From Mesorhizobium loti (lineage in GTDB: Bacteria; Pseudomonadota; Alphaproteobacteria; Rhizobiales; Rhizobiaceae): a DNA stretch of 64,000 bases. A program made the translations under genes and the position numbers. Below are positions 49,338 to 59,155 of this stretch, in pieces. The notes under the pieces are model-generated. The model did not search any database. It had not been told where the DNA came from and was given only the letters and a program-made list of their open reading frames with translations. Numbering within the stretch: the first letter of the stretch is position 1; the number at the start of each line of letters is the position of its first letter. The stretch is taken from assembly GCF_001510895.1 (NCBI RefSeq), contig NZ_LPWA01000046.1, forward strand, positions 1 to 64,000, written 5' to 3'.

Positions 49338-49814
49338 TCAAAACGGCAGCCGCGCATTCTCCTTGACCTCCTTCATGACGAAGAAAGTCCGGGTCTGCCG
49401 AACGCCCGGCAGCGCGATCAGCTTCTGCCCATGCAGCTTGTTGAAATCCGCCATGTCCCGCACTCTTATCTTCAAGAGATAGTCGAAGTCGCCGGCCACC
49501 AGATTGCAGTCCAGCACCTCCTTGAGCTTGAGCACGGCCTCTTCGAAAGCGGCGAAGCTTTCCGGTGTCGAACGGTCGAGCACGACGCCGACCATCACCA
49601 GCGCGCCAAGCGCTACGGCGGCAGGCGCAATCTCCGCCCTGACCCCGGTGATGTAGCCCTCTTCGAAAAGGCGTTGCGTGCGCCGATGGCAAGTGGCGGC
49701 GCTGACATTCACGCGCGCCGCCAGTTCCGCATTGGTCAGCCGTCCCTCGGACTGAAGGGTCCGCAGGATCTTGATGTCAGTGCGGTCGAAGGCCGGATCG
49801 GAAGATTCTTCCAT
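49338..49814 (-). CDS. acdR: Lrp/AsnC-family regulator, probably AcdR
   Basis: The 158-residue regulator has an N-terminal winged helix (DRTDIKILRTLQSEGRLTNAELAARVNVSAATCHRRTQRLFEEGYI) and a C-terminal RAM ligand domain (VLDCNLVAGDFDYLLKIRVRDM). It is divergent from acdS, the usual place of acdR, the Lrp-type activator of ACC deaminase genes. ATG 49814 gives MEESSDPAFDRTD; the open frame upstream runs through AT-rich promoter DNA. Identity as AcdR rests on position and family, not on a unique motif. Confidence 0.8.
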   Translation of the reverse strand: MEESSDPAFDRTDIKILRTLQSEGRLTNAELAARVNVSAATCHRRTQRLFEEGYITGVRAEIAPAAVALGALVMVGVVLDRSTPESFAAFEEAVLKLKEVLDCNLVAGDFDYLLKIRVRDMADFNKLHGQKLIALPGVRQTRTFFVMKEVKENARLPF

Positions 49815-49962
49815 TTTTAGGTGCCTGGATGGACGATTGGAACCAATCTTAGCGCATTTTCTTATGAAAGTGAAAAAATCGTGGAGAGCCTTCGAGAGCA
49901 CCTTTCGCCCTTATTCGTCTATCATCTGTCTATCGAAAAACGACTATGGCGGAGGCAGATAG

Positions 49963-51060
49963 ATGTCACTTCTCGACAAGTTTGAACGGTATCCGCTGAC
50001 CTTCGGCCCGACGCCGATCGAGCATCTGCCGCGGCTGAGCGCGGCGTTGGGCGGGAAGGTGCAAATCTACGCAAAGCGCGACGATTGCAATTCCGGTCTC
50101 GCCATGGGCGGGAACAAGCTGAGAAAGCTCGAATACATCGTGCCCGATGCGATTGCATCCGGCGCCGACACGCTGGTTTCGATCGGCGGCGTCCAGTCGA
50201 ACCATACACGCATGGTCGCCGCGACTGCGGCCAAGATCGGCATGAAGTGCGTCGTGATCCAGGAGAAGTGGGTGCCTCACTATGATGCGGTCTATGACCG
50301 AGTCGGAAACATCCTGCTGACCCGCCTGATGGGCGCGGACAGCCGGCTTGTCGACGACGGCTTCGATATCGGCATCCGCAAAAGCTGGGAGGACGCGATC
50401 CAGTCGGTGAAGGACGCGGGCGGCAGACCCTACCCCATTCCCGCCGGCGCCTCGGTGCACAAGTTCGGCGGGCTGGGCTATGTCGGCTTCGCGGAGGAAG
50501 TGGCCAGGCAGGAGGCGGAGCTCGGCTTCACCTTCGACTACATCATCGTGTGCGTCGTGACCGGGTCGACTCAAGGCGGCATGATTGTCGGTTTTGCCGC
50601 ACAAGGCCGAGCCGACCGGGTGATCGGCATCGACGCTTCTGGAACGCTCGACCAGACCCGCGCGCAGGTCCGCCGCATCGTCGACGATACCGCCGCCCTT
50701 GTCGGGCTGGGCCGCACTGTCCGCGACGACGAAATCGTGATCAATCCCGACTACGCCTATCCGGCTTACGGCGTTCCGTCGGAAGCCACGAACGACGCGA
50801 TCCGGCTGGCAGCCCGCACGGAGGCCATGATCACCGATCCGGTCTATGAGGGAAAGTCGATGCAGGGCCTGATCGACCTGAGCAGGAAGGGCTTCTTCCC
50901 CGAAGGTTCGAGAATTCTCTACGCGCATCTCGGTGGCGCGCCGGCCATCAACGGCTACAGCTATTATTACAAGGACGATGGCCCGGCGACCAACCTCGTC
51001 AGCGAGCTCGGCACCCGCGAACGCGCGCCTGAGGACACGCTACCTCCAATCTTTCCATGA
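49963..51060 (+). CDS. acdS: 1-aminocyclopropane-1-carboxylate (ACC) deaminase
   Basis: AcdS breaks ACC, the plant ethylene precursor, into ammonia and 2-oxobutanoate and helps root-associated bacteria lower plant ethylene. It is PLP-dependent: PLP lysine in [11 protein letters not shown] (K52), [11 protein letters not shown] (S79), and the substrate-specific residues in [10 protein letters not shown] and [13 protein letters not shown]. The Glu of YEG and the Leu of HLGG are as in true ACC deaminases; D-cysteine desulfhydrases differ there. A strong GGAGG precedes the ATG. The protein is about 25 residues longer than usual at the C-terminus (after YYYKDDG), either a real tail or a late frame error. 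Confidence 0.92.
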   Translation: MSLLDKFERYPLTFGPTPIEHLPRLSAALGGKVQIYAKRDDCNSGLAMGGNKLRKLEYIVPDAIASGADTLVSIGGVQSNHTRMVAATAAKIGMKCVVIQEKWVPHYDAVYDRVGNILLTRLMGADSRLVDDGFDIGIRKSWEDAIQSVKDAGGRPYPIPAGASVHKFGGLGYVGFAEEVARQEAELGFTFDYIIVCVVTGSTQGGMIVGFAAQGRADRVIGIDASGTLDQTRAQVRRIVDDTAALVGLGRTVRDDEIVINPDYAYPAYGVPSEATNDAIRLAARTEAMITDPVYEGKSMQGLIDLSRKGFFPEGSRILYAHLGGAPAINGYSYYYKDDGPATNLVSELGTRERAPEDTLPPIFP

Positions 51061-51120
51061 TCCAGCTTCCGTCCAGATGGCTGCCATGGTGACGGGTTGC
51101 TCGCAAGGCGATATCGACGA

Positions 51121-51846
51121 TCAAACGTCCTCGTCGCTGCCAGAAAAATGCCATTCGATGAGCGGCTTCATGTGACCCATCAGCCCGTCCGGCAGATCAT
51201 CGGCATCGCGGATGATGACGGGACCTTCGATCTCCGGTTCGGCCTCGGAAGCGATGAAAGCGCCGATGCGCCGCGCGATCTCGTCGGCCGGCTCGGCAAC
51301 CCGGTAGCGGCGGAAGATCACCGTGCCGCTTGCCGTCGACAATGCGTAGTAGCGCCGCCCGCTCCGAGCCGCTGACAGGTCGATGCCGGTCTCCTCGCTC
51401 ACCTCGCGGATCATGTTGAAATCGACATCGACGAGGCCGTCGCGGAAATCGATCGGCTCGAAGGAGCCGGCGGCGAAATAGACGCGGCCGGCATTGACCG
51501 TATGCGAACCCATGCGGATCGCCACCAGCGCATTGTCGCCGGCGACCAGCACGGCATGCGCATAGGCATGTTCGGCACCGCTCAGCTCGCGGTTTTTGCG
51601 CCAGAGCATGAAAGTCGAGTATTTTACCGCATGGCAGCGGCCGACGAGCCGGCTGTCGCGATAGGCGAGCGCCGAAAGCAGCACCACGGTGCCGTCATAC
51701 AGCGCCGGCTTCGCCTCCATTTCGCGCCGCCAGTTTTCGGCGATTGCTGCCTGGTTGTCGCGCTCGAAGGGATGAAGGCTTGGGTCGAGCCGTACGTCGA
51801 CCGCGTCGACCGGCAAAATGACGTTGCGCGGCAGGTCGAAATTCAC
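51121..51846 (-). CDS. Nudix-like hydrolase with degenerate Nudix box
   Basis: The 241-residue protein has the second half of a Nudix box, MIREVSEETGIDLS, near residue 145, but the preceding glycine and glutamate of the canonical motif are not in register. Upstream is MGSHTVNAGRVYFAAGSFEPIDFRDG. Nudix enzymes cleave nucleoside diphosphates linked to another group; the substrate here is unknown. It lies 4 bases after the phosphodiesterase-like gene on the same strand, probably cotranscribed. No signal peptide or membrane helix. Confidence 0.65.
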   Translation of the reverse strand: MNFDLPRNVILPVDAVDVRLDPSLHPFERDNQAAIAENWRREMEAKPALYDGTVVLLSALAYRDSRLVGRCHAVKYSTFMLWRKNRELSGAEHAYAHAVLVAGDNALVAIRMGSHTVNAGRVYFAAGSFEPIDFRDGLVDVDFNMIREVSEETGIDLSAARSGRRYYALSTASGTVIFRRYRVAEPADEIARRIGAFIASEAEPEIEGPVIIRDADDLPDGLMGHMKPLIEWHFSGSDEDV

Positions 51847-51850
51847 GGGC

Positions 51851-52962
51851 TCAGACCATATCCAGGGTGATCACCACCGGGCAATGGTCGGAGGCTTTCG
51901 GCCTGTCCCAGCCGGCACGCGGGAAACGTTCGACTTCCTGGCCGGACGGAAAGATGGTGCGCCAGGGCTGGCCGTTGCGGATGATGTCCGGAACCGCCGC
52001 CGCGTTCTTGGCTGCGAGCGCTTTCGACAGCAGGATGTAGTCGAGCTGGCACAGATGCCGCTCCTCGGGCCCGCGTGTGTGATAGAAACTCCAGCGGTCA
52101 ATCTCCGGCCGCCGCTCGACGACATTCTCACAAAAGCCGCCGGCGGTCAGAACGTTGATCGCGGACTGGGCTTCGTCGACCACCTCGAAGCGATAGCCGT
52201 CGAAGCTGTCGCCTTCGATCTTCACGCGCTGCCGGTAGTCGTTCATGTCGCCGCAGATCGCCCAGCGCTTATCGGCGGCGTGGTCCTTGCCGAAACGCTC
52301 CTCGATGATGCGGCGCACGGCCAGCGCCTCGGCGATGCGCAGCGGCATCGTCGCCTCGCGGCCGTCGAGCCCGTTGCGCGGCGCGCCCATCGATTTGAAA
52401 TGCACCAGATAGAGCGTCAGCGGGACGCCCCCAACCGTCACGTCGATTTCCAGGCAGTCGCGCCGGAAGATGCGGTCGTTGGCCAGATGTCCAAATGCCG
52501 CAAGCTCCGGCGTGAACAGGCCGAACTGCTCGAACGTGACATAGGCATGGCTGGTCATGCGCACGAACTGGATCGGCTGGCCTTGCGCGGTCTCGCTGCG
52601 CATCATCACGGCGACGTCGATGCCGCGGGTATCATTGCCGGCGGTGGTGTATTTCTGGCGGTAGCCCTGTCCGATCATCTTGAAGAGATAGCCGTATTCG
52701 AAGGCCTTCAGCGCCTCGATGTTGTCGACCTCCTGCATGCAGATGATGTCGGCGCGAGTTGCTGCAATGGCGAGCGCGTCAACTGACGGGTGTCGTCGGA
52801 CTGGGCGATGGTGCGCGCCTGTTCGAGCAGCCTGTACTCAGCCTCGCTCCGGATATCGAACAGCGCGAGCGTCCGGTCCTCGTTGAGCTGGTTGCGATAG
52901 CCGGAGAAATCGAACCTGTTCATCAGGTTCTCGACGTTGAAGGTGGCAAGGCGCAGCGACAT
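51851..52962 (-). CDS. Endonuclease/exonuclease/phosphatase family protein (one-base frame break)
   Basis: The protein begins [19 protein letters not shown], has the metal-binding [11 protein letters not shown] segment (Glu of the EEP fold), [14 protein letters not shown] near the middle (Asp-x-Asn), and ends with the catalytic Asp-His region [17 protein letters not shown]. These fit the DNase I-like EEP superfamily; the substrate may be nucleic acid or a phosphodiester lipid. The frame breaks near 52777, where restoring one C gives [20 protein letters not shown]. Repaired length is about 371 residues. The Nudix-like gene follows on the same strand. Confidence 0.82.
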
Positions 52963-53027
52963 GGCCGAGACCTTTGCCCGCAAGCGGGAGCGAAAACAAG
53001 AGCCGGCCCATGCTCGTCATGGTTGAC

Positions 53028-53052
53028 GGAACCTTTCTGTTCATCTTCCGTT
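53028..53052 (+). promoter_or_regulatory. EcfG-type general stress promoter upstream of the BA14K-like gene
   Basis: GGAAC (53028-53032), 16 bases, CGTT (53049-53052) match the alphaproteobacterial EcfG/RpoE2 consensus GGAAC-N16/17-CGTT. The start codon lies about 75 bases downstream. Confidence 0.6.
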
Positions 53053-53127
53053 CAGACGGAAAGTCCCATCAATAGGCCTCTTCCCGGGGTGTGCTGGGCG
53101 TGGGGCCTTTACTCCTTGGAGAGTGAA

Positions 53128-53712
53128 ATGAAACCGCTCTTGTCTTCCCTTGGATCCGGGTTGGTGACCCTGGGTCTTCTTGCGGGCCTGACGGTGCCAT
53201 CGACCGCCGGGCCGATCCTGCAGCCCGATCTCTCGACCGCGACCAATGCGACCGCGCCGCAAATCATCCCGGTCCGTGACGAATGGGCCGGCGGCAACGA
53301 CCGGCAGCAGATGTATGACTGGCGCTGGCGGCGCGGCGGCGACTGGCGCGGCCGCGACTTCAGGTGGCGCGGCGACAACTTCCGCGGCCGTCATTTCTCC
53401 CGCAACTGGGACAACGGCAATTGGGACGGGGATTGGCGCTGGCGCCATCATCGCCATCATCGGAGTTTCGATAATGGGGACGCGGCCCTTCTGGGGCTGG
53501 GCCTCGGCCTGGGCCTGGGCAGCCTAGCCTACAGCAACTATTATGATCCCTATCCGCGCTACTACCAGCCGCGGCGCATCTACCGGACGGAGCGGCTTTC
53601 CAGGGCTCATGTCCAATGGTGCTACGATCGCTACCGGTCCTATCGGGCCTGGGACAACACGTTCCAGCCTAACTATGGCCCACGCCGGCAGTGCATTTCG
53701 CCGTATATGTGA
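53128..53712 (+). CDS. BA14K-like secreted/cell-envelope protein
   Basis: The 194-residue protein has a signal peptide ([20 protein letters not shown] with a likely cut near TAGP), then an Arg/Trp/Asp/Gly/His-rich stretch (about 65-115), a short glycine/leucine hydrophobic segment, and a C-terminal BA14K-type motif [34 protein letters not shown] (described, not quoted in full runs of family alignments). The two cysteines are conserved in this family, first described as a Brucella lectin-like antigen. GGAGAG precedes the ATG. A stress promoter and a strong terminator make it a single-gene unit. Confidence 0.82.
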   Translation: MKPLLSSLGSGLVTLGLLAGLTVPSTAGPILQPDLSTATNATAPQIIPVRDEWAGGNDRQQMYDWRWRRGGDWRGRDFRWRGDNFRGRHFSRNWDNGNWDGDWRWRHHRHHRSFDNGDAALLGLGLGLGLGSLAYSNYYDPYPRYYQPRRIYRTERLSRAHVQWCYDRYRSYRAWDNTFQPNYGPRRQCISPYM

Positions 53713-53733
53713 GCCCGCCGGCAGCAAGAACGG

Positions 53734-53765
53734 AACGGCGCCCATCGCGGCGCCGTTTCTTTTTC
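53734..53765 (+). terminator. Rho-independent terminator of the BA14K-like gene
   Basis: AACGGCGCC (53734-53742), a six-base loop, GGCGCCGTT (53749-53757), then TCTTTTT. A perfect 9-bp stem. Confidence 0.9.
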
Positions 53766-53881
53766 GGCAAAAAAGAGACCGCCTGCGGGGCAATAACTCT
53801 AAATTTAGCGGAGGCGTCTATCCCTTGTGCCGGTGCCCCACATGATGATCGCCATATTGCGATTCGCGAGGACGTGCCGCC

Positions 53882-54166
53882 ATGGCTGAGAACGAGTTGA
53901 GAGGCAAGCACAGGCAACGCGTGCTGAAAGGCGCGGCGATCCTGACCGGCATCAACAATTCCGAGGTCAGATGTACGGTGCGCAACATGCATCCGGGCGG
54001 CGCCGAATTGAAGGTGCCGATCGAAGCACGCGTGCCGGACGAGTTCCTGCTCTATGTGCCGACCGACGGCGTCGGCTACAAGGCGGTCGTCCGCTGGCGC
54101 CGCGAGGACCGCATCGGCGTCGAGTACACTGGCACCGAACCGAAACCGCATTGGCACTATGGGTGA
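53882..54166 (+). CDS. PilZ-domain protein
   Basis: The 94-residue protein is a single PilZ domain, which usually binds cyclic di-GMP. The N-terminal arginine motif is KHRQRVLK (RxxxR-like, with a lysine), and the second motif is VRNMHPGGAEL, where the usual D/NxSxxG serine is replaced by histidine. It is therefore possible that it binds cyclic di-GMP weakly or not at all. It is followed by its own strong terminator, so it is a single-gene unit. Confidence 0.78.
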   Translation: MAENELRGKHRQRVLKGAAILTGINNSEVRCTVRNMHPGGAELKVPIEARVPDEFLLYVPTDGVGYKAVVRWRREDRIGVEYTGTEPKPHWHYG

Positions 54167-54173
54167 GTGTGAA

Positions 54174-54201
54174 AAAGCCGGCGAATCGCTCCGCCGGCTT
54201 T
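54174..54201 (+). terminator. Rho-independent terminator of the PilZ gene
   Basis: AAAGCCGGCG (54174-54183) and CGCCGGCTTT (54192-54201) form a perfect 10-bp stem with an 8-base loop. The A-rich side also makes it usable in the opposite direction. Confidence 0.8.
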
Positions 54202-54335
54202 GACTCTGTGAGCACCGGAAGCGCAGAACCCTGCGGCAGATGGCCGGCCGGGTAGAATTGGCGCAGGCTTCTTGGGCGTCGTTCGCTTGATGCGAGGGGC
54301 GTGGTTTCGGGATTCCGTTTATTGCGGATGTCGCC

Positions 54336-54746
54336 TTAGCTGTCTGTGGTGTGGTCGATGACCGCGATCGCATCGACTTCTATCAGGTAGCCTGGCGACA
54401 TCACCGCTACCCCGACCACGACGTTCGCGGGCTTGTGATCTCCGAAAAGCGCCATCTGGGCCTGTTCGATGATCGGCACATGTTCGTCGCGATTGTAGTC
54501 GACGACGTAAATTGTGATCTTGCAGACTTCCTTTGGCCGGGCGCCGGCAGCAGCAAGCGCACGGCCGAGATTGCCAAACGCCAGGCGCGCCTGGGCCGTG
54601 AAATCACCGCGGCCGACCAGCTTGCCGTGTATATCTTCTGGCTGCTGGCCCGAGACGAACACCAGTTTGCTTCCTGTCGCGATGACGACCTGGGTGTACA
54701 TTTCGGGAATCGGCAGATCGTTGGGATTGATGCATTCGAGCGTCAT
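54336..54746 (-). CDS. RidA/YjgF-family enamine deaminase
   Basis: The 136-residue trimeric RidA-like protein has YTQVVIATGSKLVFVSGQQPED at the N-terminus, FGNLGRALAAAGARPKEVCKITIYV in the middle, and VGVAVMSPGYLIEVDAIAVI near the end. The canonical arginine of the active site (PxARxxV in RidA) is not present in its usual form, since the equivalent region reads KPANVVVGVAV, so it belongs to a divergent Rid subgroup. Family members hydrolyse reactive imines made by PLP enzymes. Monocistronic, about 360 bases from ilvC. Confidence 0.8.
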   Translation of the reverse strand: MTLECINPNDLPIPEMYTQVVIATGSKLVFVSGQQPEDIHGKLVGRGDFTAQARLAFGNLGRALAAAGARPKEVCKITIYVVDYNRDEHVPIIEQAQMALFGDHKPANVVVGVAVMSPGYLIEVDAIAVIDHTTDS

Positions 54747-55013
54747 CGAATACGCCTCCTGCTATGGGTGACGGGAACTGGCAGGTTTGGACAGGTCAGG
54801 TGAGAGGATCTATCGGCGGACCAGCGTCGACGAAGCGCCGGACTTCCATCTGCCACTACGGAATTTCTCCAGCCGCAGCGGCAGCATTTCATGCCAAGTA
54901 GCATGAATTTCGCTGCGCCGTCCAGATGATCCCGGCCCCATGGCTTTCACGGCGACTGGAACTCCACCACCCCAGCCGCCATGTTTCGATCTAATTATTC
55001 GCGGATGCCACCT

Positions 55014-56257
<1,244 letters not shown>

Positions 56258-56269
<12 letters not shown>

Positions 56270-56923
56270 AGGGCCTTGCGGCCGGTTGTTTGCTCCCCCG
56301 GTCCTTGACCTGTAAAGAGCGAGAAACTGCTGCGTCGCACGGGCGGCATCGTCGCGGATCGCCGCTTCAGTCAATTCCAGCCGGTCGCCGAGCAGAAGCC
56401 GGATCTGCACGTCGCGGGCGACCAGCCCGAAAAAGGTCCGGAACGCCGTCTCGGCGTCGTCGAAGTCGAGCAGCCCGGCCTGTTGTCCCGCTTCGAGCAC
56501 GGGCTTCAGGCGCCTGGCCAGCGCGAAGCGGCCGTTCTCAAGCACGATGGCCCCAAGATCGTCCTTGCCGGAACCGGCATGGCCGACAGCCACCCGGTTC
56601 AGCGCGATCGATGTGTCGCTGGAGATAACACGCAGCCAGTCGGAAGCGAAGCGTTCGAGGCTTGCCGTCAGCGAATTAAGGTCGAGGCCCTTGCGGTCGA
56701 CAGGCGCCACCCGCACCTTCGAGGCCTGCCATTGCACCGTCGCGGTCAGCAGCCCGTCGCGGTCGCCGAACCATTTGTAGAGCGTTTCCTTGGAACAGCT
56801 TGCTCGCCGCGCCACCGCCGTCATGGTCAGGTTGTCGCCCTCCTCGACCAGCAGCCGAAGCGCCGCATCCAGAACAGCCTGCTGCCGCTCGGTAAGCGCT
56901 TCGCTGTTGTCGATGTCTGGCAC
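56258..56923 (-). CDS. TetR-family regulator
   Basis: The roughly 221-residue regulator has an N-terminal HTH (ERQQAVLDAALRLLVEEGDNLTMTAVARRASCSKETLYKWFGDRDGLLTATV) and a C-terminal AcrR-like ligand domain with LNRVAVGHAGSGKDDLGAIVLENGR. The start is uncertain: GTG 56923 (VPDIDNSEALTERQ) fits family length; TTG 56932 lies closer to GAGGGAAG. The last codons lie in a palindromic repeat. It is divergent from the DUF1772 gene with a palindromic operator between them, so that gene is its probable target. Confidence 0.8.
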
Positions 56924-56974
56924 GCTGTGCAACACACTTCCCTCGGGATAGGTTCGCCACCGTCGGCGGTGCGT

Positions 56975-56989
56975 ACCGTACGTTACGGT
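56975..56989. promoter_or_regulatory. Palindromic operator between tetR and the DUF1772 gene
   Basis: ACCGTA, CGT, TACGGT: a perfect 6-bp inverted repeat with a 3-base centre, in the short divergent region. It is the natural site for the adjacent TetR protein. Confidence 0.55.
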
Positions 56990-57053
56990 TCGGCCTCTAT
57001 GCCGTATTGTCCGGAGCCATGCAAGCGCTATTTTTCGTCCTAGGAGGAATAGG

Positions 57054-57488
57054 ATGCGGGCCGGTCTGCTTGCCTTGGCTGTTGCAGCTGCCTTCACCGG
57101 CGCCGCGATCTATGTCAGCGTCGCAGAGCAGCCGGCGCGGCTTGCCCTGGACGACAAGGCGCTGCTGCGGGAGTGGCAGCCCTCCTACAAGCGCGGCGCC
57201 GCCATGCAGGCCTCGATTGCCGCTATTGCCTGCCTTCTTGGCCTCGTTGCCTGGTGGCGGGCCGGCAGTCTTGCCTATCTGGTCGGGGCGGTGCTGATCA
57301 TCTTGCCCTGGCCATGGACATTGATCGTGATGATGGCGACAAACAAAGCGCTGTCAGCAATGGACGCTGCTGCCGTCAATCCACAAGCCAGGGCCTTGAT
57401 CGTCAGATGGGGCAACCTGCATCTGGTTCGCGCAGCCCTCGGCGTGCTGGCGACGCTGGCATTTCTGTGGGGCAGCCACCTGGCCTGA
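57054..57488 (+). CDS. DUF1772 family membrane protein
   Basis: The 144-residue protein has four hydrophobic helices (about 1-22, 48-68, 73-92 and 122-142). The EQPARLALDDKALLREWQPSYKRGA segment after the first helix is typical of DUF1772 (anthrone oxygenase-like) membrane proteins of unknown bacterial function. A very strong AGGAGG site precedes the ATG. It is controlled, by inference, by the divergent TetR repressor, and so may respond to a small hydrophobic compound. Confidence 0.78.
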   Translation: MRAGLLALAVAAAFTGAAIYVSVAEQPARLALDDKALLREWQPSYKRGAAMQASIAAIACLLGLVAWWRAGSLAYLVGAVLIILPWPWTLIVMMATNKALSAMDAAAVNPQARALIVRWGNLHLVRAALGVLATLAFLWGSHLA

Positions 57489-57524
57489 ATCCGCGCGATC
57501 CCGCCGGCCGGCTTTGGCGGCAAG

Positions 57525-57980
57525 TCACTCCATGACCGGCGGATCGCGCAACCGTCCGAGCAAACCGGCCAGCATCTCCAGTTCCTCGGACGAAAGCTTG
57601 TCGCCCATCAGCTCCGATATGGCTTTTCCGTAGACTGCCCATAAGCGGCGGCGCGTCTCCCGGCCGCTTGGCGTGATGCGCACGGTCTGGCCGCGGCCGT
57701 CGTCGGAGACAGGCAGCTTTTCCACCAGGCCATCCGCTTCCAGCCGGGCAAGCAGCCGCGAGACGCTATACTGCGCCAACAGCACGCGATCGATCAGCTC
57801 GAAAGGCCGCAAGCCACCCTCGCCCGCCTCGGCGAGCTCATGCAGCACGTCGTACCATCCGAGCGGCGGCAGGCCCTCGGCCTTCAGGGCATCCTCGGTC
57901 TTTTCGACCAGCTGGCGCGACACGCGCATCAGGCGGCCCCAGGCTTTGACGGCCTCGGGTGAAGGCGATTTTTTCGTCAT
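57525..57980 (-). CDS. MarR-family regulator
   Basis: The 151-residue winged-helix dimer has GWYDVLHELAEAGEGGLRPFELIDRVLLAQYSVSRLLARLEADGLVEKLPVSDDGRGQTVRITPSGRE, the MarR HTH and wing. ATG 57980 (MTKKSPSPEAVKAWG) is the natural start; the operator repeats upstream also happen to contain ATG triplets. It is divergent from the Rieske-GST operon, and three copies of a 14-bp palindrome lie in the space between, so it should repress itself and that operon. Confidence 0.9.
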   Translation of the reverse strand: MTKKSPSPEAVKAWGRLMRVSRQLVEKTEDALKAEGLPPLGWYDVLHELAEAGEGGLRPFELIDRVLLAQYSVSRLLARLEADGLVEKLPVSDDGRGQTVRITPSGRETRRRLWAVYGKAISELMGDKLSSEELEMLAGLLGRLRDPPVME

Positions 57981-58000
57981 GGGCGGGACTTTATTCGTTA

Positions 58001-58061
58001 GATGCAATTGCATCAAGCTTGACGATCGATGCAACTGCATCTATATAGATGCAATTGCATC
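58001..58061. promoter_or_regulatory. Triple palindromic MarR operator
   Basis: GATGCAATTGCATC occurs at 58001-58014 and 58048-58061, and GATGCAACTGCATC at 58028-58041 (one mismatch). Centre-to-centre distances are 27 and 20 bases. Site 3 is 17 bases before the Rieske ATG and site 1 is about 20 bases before the marR ATG, so bound regulator would cover both promoters. Confidence 0.88.
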
Positions 58062-58077
58062 TAAATGGAGTTCTCCG

Positions 58078-58383
58078 ATGAAATATGAAATCTGTAAAGT
58101 GGCCGATATCCCTGAGACCGGCAGCCTGGTCGCGCCCTTCTTCGGCCGCGAGGTCCATGTCTGGCGCAGTGGCGAGCGCATCCGCGCCGCGGCCAATGCC
58201 TGCCTGCATTTCGGCGGGCCGCTCAATTGCAAGGACGGCACACTTGTCTGCCAGTGGCACGGCGCCCGCTTCGACATGGAAAGCGGCGAGCGTCTCGAAG
58301 GCCCGGCGCCGAAGGGCTCGCGCCTGATGTTCCTGCCGACCCGCGTCGAGGACGGCGCGCTGAACTATGTCTGGGGAGAGTGA
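58078..58383 (+). CDS. Rieske [2Fe-2S] ferredoxin-like protein
   Basis: The 101-residue protein is a single Rieske domain. Ligands are CLHFGGPLNC (Cys-x-His) near residue 43 and CQWHGARFDM (Cys-x2-His) near residue 60. Similar domains serve as electron carriers for ring-hydroxylating dioxygenases and related oxygenases, but no oxygenase is adjacent. GGAG precedes the ATG, and the stop is one base before the GST start, so the two are cotranscribed. Regulation by the divergent MarR protein is inferred from the triple operator. Confidence 0.9.
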   Translation: MKYEICKVADIPETGSLVAPFFGREVHVWRSGERIRAAANACLHFGGPLNCKDGTLVCQWHGARFDMESGERLEGPAPKGSRLMFLPTRVEDGALNYVWGE

Positions 58384-58384
58384 G

Positions 58385-59104
58385 ATGACCGCCAAGCTAA
58401 CCCTGGTCAGCCATCACCTTTGCCCCTACGTCCAGCGCGCGGCGATTGCGCTCGCCGAGAAAGGCGTGCCGTTCGAGCGGGTCAATGTCGACCTTGCCAA
58501 CAAGCCGGACTGGTTCAAGGCCATCTCGCCGCTCGGCAAGGTGCCGCTGCTTTGTGTCGGGCGAGATGACGCGGAAGAAGTCATTTTCGAATCGGCCGTC
58601 ATCCTCGAATTCCTCGAGGAGACCGAAGCCAGTCCGCTGCACCCGGCCGACCCGCTTATGCGGGCACGGCACCGCGCCTGGATCGAATTCGGCTCGGCCA
58701 TCCTCAATGCGATAGGCCGCTTCTATTCCGCTGCCGATGAGGCCGCTTTTTCCCATGAAAGCAAAGCTCTGTCGCAAATGTTTGCCCGCGTGGAAGCCGA
58801 ACTGTCGGCCAGGCAAAGCGGTCCGTGGTTCGACGGCGACCGCTTCTCGCTGGTCGATGCCGTCTACGGGCCGATCTTCCGCTATTTCGACACCTTCGAC
58901 CGCATCGGCGATTTCGGCATCCTCGACGAAAAACCTCTGCTCCAGGCTTGGCGTGAGGCCTTGAACAAGCGGCAATCGGTCAGGGAAGCGGTCGGTGCCG
59001 ACTACCCGCGGCGGCTGCACGCCTTCCTGCGGGCAAAGGGATCTTATCTTTCCGAGATCATCCGGCTGCAGGCCACTGAAACTCCGCAAGCTCGATCGGC
59101 CTGA
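58385..59104 (+). CDS. Glutathione S-transferase, cysteine-type
   Basis: The 239-residue protein has an N-terminal thioredoxin-like domain with HHLCPYVQRAAIALAEKGVPFERV, where the CPYVQ cysteine is placed as in Omega-like or glutaredoxin-like GSTs. A cis-proline and GSH-binding SPLGKVPLL and FESAVILEFLEE follow, then the helical C-terminal domain (SLVDAVYGPIFRYFDTF). Cysteine-type GSTs reduce rather than conjugate substrates. It lies one base after the Rieske gene and is probably under the same MarR control. Confidence 0.88.
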   Translation: MTAKLTLVSHHLCPYVQRAAIALAEKGVPFERVNVDLANKPDWFKAISPLGKVPLLCVGRDDAEEVIFESAVILEFLEETEASPLHPADPLMRARHRAWIEFGSAILNAIGRFYSAADEAAFSHESKALSQMFARVEAELSARQSGPWFDGDRFSLVDAVYGPIFRYFDTFDRIGDFGILDEKPLLQAWREALNKRQSVREAVGADYPRRLHAFLRAKGSYLSEIIRLQATETPQARSA

Positions 59105-59155
59105 ACGGGTCGGTCGCCGCTGCCGCCTCGAGGCTTGCCGCCGATGGCGGATGCC

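Noticed and set aside
49815..49962. NifA-binding site upstream of acdS
   Set aside because: No TGT-N10-ACA pair or sigma-54 GG/GC element was found in the gap.
49963..51060. D-cysteine desulfhydrase
   Set aside because: The residues that separate the two enzymes (Glu in VYEGKSM, Leu in AHLGG) are those of ACC deaminase.
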